A DNA stretch of 64,000 nucleotides from Arthrobacter sp. AK04 (GTDB taxonomy: Bacteria > Actinomycetota > Actinomycetes > Actinomycetales > Micrococcaceae): the NCBI RefSeq assembly GCF_021129155.1, contig NZ_JAJOMC010000011.1, positions 1-64,000 of the forward strand, given 5' to 3'. Both the position numbers and the translations under genes were made by a program. A model generated the notes under the pieces. That model saw only the letters and a list, made by a program, of their open reading frames with translations. It made no database searches and was not told the DNA's origin. Below are positions 59,384 through 64,000 of this stretch, in pieces. Every line of letters starts with the position of its first letter. Position 1 is the first letter of the stretch.

Positions 59384-59426
59384 GGCGTTTGCTGCCGCCG
59401 GAGGTTCCCGGCTGGCCGTGTCCTGG

Positions 59427-60524
59427 CTAGACCGTTGCCAGGGTGTTCGTCAGCGCCTTGATGATGGCGTCGGTGACGTCGGCGGTGTCGGCGTTCCCGC
59501 CGACGTCGCGGGTAAGGTACCCGGCAGCGGTGGTCTGTTCGATCGCTGCCTCCACCTTGCGCGCCTCCTCGTGGAGGCCGAAGTGGTCCAGCATCAGGGC
59601 GGCGCTCGCGATGGCACCTATGGGGTTGCTGATACCCTGGCCGGCGATGTCTGGGGCGGACCCATGGACTGGTTCGAACATGGACGGGAACCGGCGTTCC
59701 GGGTTCAGGTTGGCGCTCGCGGCCAGGCCGAGGCTGCCGGCGAGGGCGGAGCCGAGGTCGGAGAGGATGTCGGCGTTGAGGTTTGAGGCGACGACGACGG
59801 ACAGGTCCTCGGGCTTGAGGATGAACTTGGCGCTCATGGCGTCCACCAGGACGCTTTCGGTCTGCACGTCGGGGTAGTCCAGTGCCACGCGGTTGAAGAC
59901 TTCGTCCCACAGGACCATGCCGTACTGCTGCGCATTGGACTTGGTCACTGAGGAAACCTTCTTCACGGTGCGGGTGCGGGCAAGGTCGAAAGCGAAGCGC
60001 ATGATGCGCTCGCATCCTTTCTCGGTGAACAGCGCGGTCTGCAGGGCAACTTCGTTGCCGGGGCCGCGGCCGCTCAGGTTCCGGCCGCCGAGGCCGGCAT
60101 ATTCGCCTTCGCTGTTCTCTCGGACAACAACCCAGTCGAGCTCGGTGTTGTCTGCTTTGCGCAGTGGGGACTGGATGCCGGGGAGGAACTTCACGGGGCG
60201 GATGTTGGCCCACTGGTCGAAGTTCTGGGTGATGTTCAGCCGCAGTCCCCAGAGGCTGACGTGGTCCGGGACGTTCTCCCAGCCGACGGCGCCGAAGTAG
60301 ATCGCATCGAAGTCCTTCAGCGTCTCCAGGCCATCGTCGGCCATCATCTTGCCGGTTTCCGCGTAGTATCCGCAGCCCCAGGGGAACTCGGTCCACTCAA
60401 ACGCGAATTTTCCGTTGGAGTTCTCCGCCAGGGCGTCCAGGACGCGGCGTCCGGCAGAAACGACTTCCTTGCCCACACCGTCTGCGGGGATTGAAGCGAT
60501 GCTGAATTTCTGGGTGGCGCTCAT
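59427..60524 (-). CDS. ttuC: Tartrate dehydrogenase (TtuC/D-malate dehydrogenase type)
   Basis: The protein has 365 residues from the ATG after GAGGAGG. It is a beta-decarboxylating dehydrogenase of the isocitrate/isopropylmalate family. Motifs are FGAVGWENVPDHVSLWGLRL, RPVKFLPGIQSPL, the substrate-binding VVRENSEGEYAGLGG, SVTKSNAQQYGMVLW with the catalytic Lys, DAMSAKFILKPEDLSVVVAS, and FEPVHGSAPDIAGQGISNPIG with the NAD site. The last is typical of the TDH/D-malate branch. It needs Mn and NAD, and converts tartrate to oxaloglycolate or D-glycerate. Neighbouring glycerate kinase and carboxylate transporters support tartrate as substrate. Confidence 0.88.
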   Translation of the reverse strand: MSATQKFSIASIPADGVGKEVVSAGRRVLDALAENSNGKFAFEWTEFPWGCGYYAETGKMMADDGLETLKDFDAIYFGAVGWENVPDHVSLWGLRLNITQNFDQWANIRPVKFLPGIQSPLRKADNTELDWVVVRENSEGEYAGLGGRNLSGRGPGNEVALQTALFTEKGCERIMRFAFDLARTRTVKKVSSVTKSNAQQYGMVLWDEVFNRVALDYPDVQTESVLVDAMSAKFILKPEDLSVVVASNLNADILSDLGSALAGSLGLAASANLNPERRFPSMFEPVHGSAPDIAGQGISNPIGAIASAALMLDHFGLHEEARKVEAAIEQTTAAGYLTRDVGGNADTADVTDAIIKALTNTLATV

Positions 60525-60642
60525 GTGCCTACCTCCTCGTTGAGTGTTGGCAGTGCCTCTGTTGCTCGAGTCACACTGTTCTTCCTCTTCAAGTAGACGG
60601 CCAGTACGTGCGGGGCGTCCAAGACCAGGTTTCGATAAGGCA

Positions 60643-60659
60643 GATAGGCCTGGCCTATC
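60643..60659. promoter_or_regulatory. LysR-type site GATAGGCC-T-GGCCTATC
   Basis: The 17-base perfect palindrome contains TAGGCCTGGCCTA, a T-N11-A LysR box (T 60645, A 60657). It lies 119 bases upstream of the tartrate dehydrogenase ATG and overlaps the last codons of the LysR gene. It is the expected binding site for the adjacent regulator. Confidence 0.65.
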
Positions 60660-61575
60660 GATCGGGAGAGGTTGTTTCACTTTTCGGACTTGGGGAGGCG
60701 TGGCGCTGTGCCACGGCAAGGAAAGCCCGGGCCGCAGGCGTCAGGTCCTCCTTGCGGCTGAGGATCGCCACGTCCAAGTGGGAGACCGGTTCGATCAGCA
60801 GCGTCCTGAGCCCGGACTTGTGGGCAAGGGGAGCCCAGGAGGAGGGCATGACGGCGTGGCCCACCCCGGCGAGAACCAACGGCAGGATGGAGGTGCGGTG
60901 CGCGACCTCCACGACGATTTCAGTTTTTACGCCGTGTGCCAGTGCATCGTCAACCAGCCAGCGCATCAGGGATCCGCGCTGGCTGGCAATCAGCCGGTGT
61001 CCGCCCAGGTCCTCCCGCTGGATGGCCTCGCCGGAGGTGAAGGTGTCTGCCTGGGGATTGACGATGAGGATCAGGGGTTGGCGCTCCAGCTCAAGGACCT
61101 GGACCCCCGGCACGCGCACGGGCGTCGGTGAGCCGGCCAGGCCGATCTCCGTACTGCCGGACCGGACCGACTCGATGACTTCCTCAGGTGTAAACGCGGC
61201 ACTGACATTCAGCCGGACCGAAGGGTGCAGCTCGGTGAAGCCCGCGATCATCGATGTCAGTGGTTCGATGCCGGGCGAGGGCATGGTGATGATGTCCAGG
61301 CGCCCGCTGCGGATGCCCCGAAGGGCCTGTACTGCCGATTGTGCAGCATCGAGGTCCCGCATCACCAACCTGGCCGGGCCCACCAGTTCCTTGCCGGCCT
61401 CGCTGAGTACGGCCCGGCGGCCGACGCGGTGGAACAGGGGGACGCCCAGCTCCTTTTCCAGGCTGGCAATCGTCTGGGACAGCGATGGCTGCGCGATCAG
61501 CAGATGTTCGGCTGCCCTGTTGAAGCCGTCGTGATCAACCACGGCGAGGAAGTATTTCAGCTTTCGTGTATCCAC
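60655..61575 (-). CDS. LysR family transcriptional regulator
   Basis: The protein has 306 residues from the GTG after GAAGGAG (start MDTRKLKYFLAVVDHDGFNR). The winged helix continues RAAEHLLIAQPSLSQTIASL, EKELGVPLFHRVGRRAVLSE. The effector domain follows (RSGRLDIITMPSPGIEPLTS). It resembles the many LTTRs that activate acid catabolic operons. It lies between the DASS transporter and tartrate dehydrogenase genes, all on the same strand, and T-N11-A dyads lie before both. An acid such as tartrate is the probable co-inducer. Confidence 0.9.
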   Translation of the reverse strand: MDTRKLKYFLAVVDHDGFNRAAEHLLIAQPSLSQTIASLEKELGVPLFHRVGRRAVLSEAGKELVGPARLVMRDLDAAQSAVQALRGIRSGRLDIITMPSPGIEPLTSMIAGFTELHPSVRLNVSAAFTPEEVIESVRSGSTEIGLAGSPTPVRVPGVQVLELERQPLILIVNPQADTFTSGEAIQREDLGGHRLIASQRGSLMRWLVDDALAHGVKTEIVVEVAHRTSILPLVLAGVGHAVMPSSWAPLAHKSGLRTLLIEPVSHLDVAILSRKEDLTPAARAFLAVAQRHASPSPKSETTSPDR

Positions 61576-61728
61576 GCCGGCTCCTTCAGCGGTTCGGGCC
61601 CCAGGCTTGCGGAAACCGCCGGGTGGCCTACGCCTGTCAGGCGCTGTAGTTGTAAAGCTTTCCACGCAGCAACCAGCCAGGTCCAAGCCGCGCGTGGCGT
61701 GACGTGGGCCTGGCTGGCCGGACTCGGG

Positions 61729-63357
61729 TCAGCCGCCTAGGCCGACAACGCCCACCATCACCGGGACGATGCTGATGATAAGGATGGCGCCCAGGATGTC
61801 GAAGGCGAATCCGGTGCGGACCATGCGGGTGATGGGAACGGTGCCTGAGCCGTAGACTATGGCGTTTTGAGGCGTGGAGACCGGCAACATGAACCCGAAC
61901 GATGCGGCGAAGGTCGCAGCCAGGGCGGGAACAAGGGGGTCCACGCCCATGGCAACGCACAGCGGGATGACGATTGGCACCACGACGGCGGCGGACGCGG
62001 TGTTGCTGGTTGTCTCCGAGATGAGGATGGCCAGAATCGCCGAGAATGCGGTGATCGCCACGATATTGGTGACGCCGAGGTTTGCTGCCGCAGCGTTTCC
62101 GATCGTTTCTGCCAGGCCGGTGGAGGAGAGAAGGGCCCCGAAGATGATGCCCGTACCAAAAAGGATGATGGTTCCCCAGTCGATTTTGGCGGCGTCCCCC
62201 CAGGTCAAGGTAGCGCGGCGTTCCTTCCAGTTGGTGGGGAGGATGAACAGCAGGGAAGCGCCGATGACGGCAACGATGCCTTCGTCCAGGCGGTCATCCA
62301 GCAGCGTGTACATTTCCGAGTCCGGGCCGGCGATGAGGCTTGCGAAGGCCGGGAGCAGCCACAGCGTGACGGTCAGGCCGAAAGCGATAAGCGTGTTGAC
62401 CTCGGCCCGGGACATCTTTCCCTGCTGCGCTTTCTGCTCCCGGATGAACTCATCCACGCCTTCGATTCGGCGGATTTCCGGTTTGTTGAGCAGGAACATG
62501 GTCAGTGCCAGCACCACGAACATGGCTGCGCAGATGGGTGCGACAGTGGCAGTCCACTGGACGAAGGAAATCTGGATTCCGGTTGCTTCCTCGATAAGGC
62601 CGCGGCCGATCAGGTTCGGAGGTGAGCCGACGGGCGTTAGGAGGCCACCGACGCTGGCGCCATAGGCGAGCATCAGCATCAGCGCTGCCCCCACCCGAAG
62701 GCGCAACGGGTCGAAGTCGGCCTTGACCACACCACGGTCCTGCATCAGTTTTGCTATGACGGCCAGGATGCCCAGGGCGGTGGGCATCAGCATGGCAACC
62801 GTGGCGGTGTTGGAGACGAATGCGGACAGGATGCACGTGATCAACCCGAAGGCGACGATGACGCGGTAGGTGGACTTGGCGACGCCGGGAATCGACAGGA
62901 CAGCGAAGGCGAGCCGTTGGGCTATGCCGTGCTTGAGCATGGCTGCGGCGAGGATGAAGGCGCCGATAAACGTGAAGATGGTTGTGGAGCCGAAGGGCCT
63001 CAGCACGTCACTGGCTGGTGCCACCCCGAGCAGGACGATCGCGGCGACGCCGATGAGCCCGCCCACCGGGATGGGAACCGGTTCGCAGATCCAAAGGATG
63101 ATGACGCCCAGCAGGACGGCCGCGAGCAGTTGTTGGGTCTGTTCCATGCCGGTGGGGAGAAACGCGAAGATAATTGAAACTGCCGGCGCCAGAAAGAATC
63201 CGAGGGTCTGCCGGGCACGCTCGAACTTTTCCTCCCGTGGAGACAGCTTTTGCTCGCTCAGGCTCTTGAACGTCTTGCCGCCCAGCAGGGCTGCGCGGAC
63301 ATCCGTCCGTGGGGCCGCAGGGCTGGCTGCCGTGGATGCAGTTAGGTTGCCGGACAT
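61729..63357 (-). CDS. DASS (SLC13) family carboxylate transporter
   Basis: The protein has 542 residues from the ATG after AAAGGA (MSGNLTASTA); an extra 11 codons upstream are unlikely. A hydrophilic head of about 45 residues precedes about 11-13 helices. The DASS signatures are the two SNT motifs, AFVSNTATVAMLMP and ETTSNTASAAVVVPIVIPL, and GGLLTPVGSPPNLIGRG with TPQNAIVYGSGTVP. It probably takes up a dicarboxylate such as tartrate with sodium or protons. A dyad suited to LysR lies 69 bases upstream. Confidence 0.9.
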   Translation of the reverse strand: MSGNLTASTAASPAAPRTDVRAALLGGKTFKSLSEQKLSPREEKFERARQTLGFFLAPAVSIIFAFLPTGMEQTQQLLAAVLLGVIILWICEPVPIPVGGLIGVAAIVLLGVAPASDVLRPFGSTTIFTFIGAFILAAAMLKHGIAQRLAFAVLSIPGVAKSTYRVIVAFGLITCILSAFVSNTATVAMLMPTALGILAVIAKLMQDRGVVKADFDPLRLRVGAALMLMLAYGASVGGLLTPVGSPPNLIGRGLIEEATGIQISFVQWTATVAPICAAMFVVLALTMFLLNKPEIRRIEGVDEFIREQKAQQGKMSRAEVNTLIAFGLTVTLWLLPAFASLIAGPDSEMYTLLDDRLDEGIVAVIGASLLFILPTNWKERRATLTWGDAAKIDWGTIILFGTGIIFGALLSSTGLAETIGNAAAANLGVTNIVAITAFSAILAILISETTSNTASAAVVVPIVIPLCVAMGVDPLVPALAATFAASFGFMLPVSTPQNAIVYGSGTVPITRMVRTGFAFDILGAILIISIVPVMVGVVGLGG

Positions 63358-63425
63358 CGTCGTCCTTTCGTCGTAAGGGTTTGAACCCACTGTGCATCCG
63401 TGACCTCGGTCACGTCCAAGATGAG

Positions 63426-63448
63426 TTCCCTACTACGCCAATAGGGAA
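63426..63448. promoter_or_regulatory. LysR-type site TTCCCTA-N9-TAGGGAA
   Basis: Perfect 7-base arms (63426-63432 and 63442-63448) contain T-N11-A (T 63431, A 63443), with the same TA-N9-TA geometry as the site at 60643-60659. It lies about 70 bases upstream of the DASS transporter start. It is in a 386-base divergent gap (63358-63743); the remainder shows a short GC-rich repeat (near 63584-63596, GCCGGCCGGC) and nothing else I can name. Confidence 0.6.
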
Positions 63449-63743
63449 AACCAATGAAGGCGCCGGCCCGGCGTACTTCAGCTGGATCCCTGCAGCTGCC
63501 TGTGCGAGGCCGGGAACTTGTCCAGACTTATGACGGCGCGGAGGCTGCGTAAAACGCCCCCTTTTTGCGGGTATGATTATGCCGCCGGCCGGCATGAGGT
63601 CCTCGCCCGAACAGGGCTCGAGTCAACGCAGTGTTGGATGATGTCCGCTCATTGAGCAGTGGCATCCGGCGAAACCAAACCCTTTTCATCACTGTCAAAG
63701 ACCCTGCCCGGATACTGCGCGGGCAGCACCCTGAAAGGACCCC

Positions 63744-64000
63744 ATGGAACTGCTGTGGGAAATCGCCGGCTGGGCCGGCGCGGCTGCGATTCTCAGCGCA
63801 TACCTGGCCGTTTCCATGGGCTGGCTGAAGGCCGGCAAGGGCTTCCAGACCGCGAACCTTGTTGGCGCCGTCGCCTTCATCATCAACGGCACCTTCCACG
63901 GGGCCTGGCCTTCCGTGGTGACGAACGTGGCCTGGTTCCTCATTTCCGCCGTCGCGCTTGTCCGCATGCGTTCCGAAAGCAGCCCGCCGGTGGTGGCCGC
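63744..64000 (+). CDS. CBU_0592-type membrane protein, truncated by window edge
   Basis: At least 85 codons are visible from the ATG after GAAAGGA. Three hydrophobic segments (IAGWAGAAAILSAYLAVSMG, LVGAVAFIINGTF, VVTNVAWFLISAVALVRM) match the CBU_0592 family, small three-helix membrane proteins of unknown function with FQTANLVGA and WPSVVTNVAW in the loops. The end may lie just past the window, as the tail (RSESSPPVVA) is already hydrophilic. Confidence 0.75.
   Translation, partial: MELLWEIAGWAGAAAILSAYLAVSMGWLKAGKGFQTANLVGAVAFIINGTFHGAWPSVVTNVAWFLISAVALVRMRSESSPPVVA

Noticed and set aside
1..64000. tRNA, rRNA, CRISPR arrays or transposase genes
   Set aside because: I looked for cloverleaf ends, rRNA-like segments, regularly spaced repeats and transposase frames, and found none that could be supported.

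Overview
The window is high-GC DNA with GTG starts, ATGA/GTGA gene overlaps and gene families typical of soil Actinobacteria: DUF624 sugar operons, a CebR-like regulon, a polyprenol-phosphomannose mannosyltransferase and GT87 transferases. It most resembles Arthrobacter or Pseudarthrobacter; this assignment is inferred from gene content only. No rRNA, tRNA, CRISPR array, insertion sequence or prophage was recognised. The window is chromosomal and mostly metabolic, dominated by sugar and organic acid uptake modules, each with its own local regulator and recognisable operators.

Layout. 1-2 kb: a holin-like membrane protein, an alanine-rich stress-type protein and a divergent MarR regulator. 2-9 kb: a lipoprotein, an alditol oxidase, a GH27 alpha-galactosidase, an amidase/agmatine deiminase operon with an apparently leaderless, palindrome-controlled promoter, and an alpha/beta hydrolase. 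9-10.7 kb: an NSS transporter preceded by a 25-residue upstream ORF and followed by a 45-residue MetS-type subunit. 10.7-20.4 kb: an arabinan island (secreted GH43, ABC importer, cytosolic GH43, DUF624 protein, GH51 arabinofuranosidase, GH43 lipoprotein). 20.5-28.5 kb: a beta-glucan island (secreted GH55-like enzyme, CebEFG-type importer, GH1 beta-glucosidase, CebR-like LacI regulator). 28.5-29.6 kb: a second LacI regulator whose own upstream site matches the arabinan operators.

29.7-41.8 kb is housekeeping and envelope-related: RsgA, an Nramp-like transporter, a zinc-ribbon protein, a diguanylate cyclase, an MptB-type mannosyltransferase, a CU044_2847 protein, a phosphoribosyltransferase-hydrolase fusion, two tandem GT87-type membrane transferases that may start at AUU/AUC codons, and three small proteins. 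41.8-50 kb is an organic acid catabolic cluster: IclR regulator, tripartite tricarboxylate transporter (TctBAC), RraA-like aldolase, 6PGDH-like dehydrogenase, TRAP-type membrane subunits and a cyclase-family hydrolase. 50-56.6 kb holds a frameshifted SDR gene, a GntR-MFS pair, a MOSC protein overlapping a UvrA-like ATPase, and an AraC-VOC pair.

56.6-63.4 kb is a coherent tartrate/dicarboxylate module: a DASS transporter, a LysR regulator, a tartrate dehydrogenase, a DctA-like symporter and glycerate kinase. It would take tartrate through D-glycerate to a phosphoglycerate. Two T-N11-A dyads in front of the dehydrogenase and the DASS transporter suggest one LysR regulon. The window ends inside a CBU_0592-type membrane protein.

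The best candidates for undescribed biology are the mixed TTT/TRAP organic acid cluster, the leaderless agmatine deiminase promoter and its unusual amidase partner, the two upstream ORFs, the non-canonical starts of the GT87 pair, and the two sugar regulons that can be read directly from their operators.
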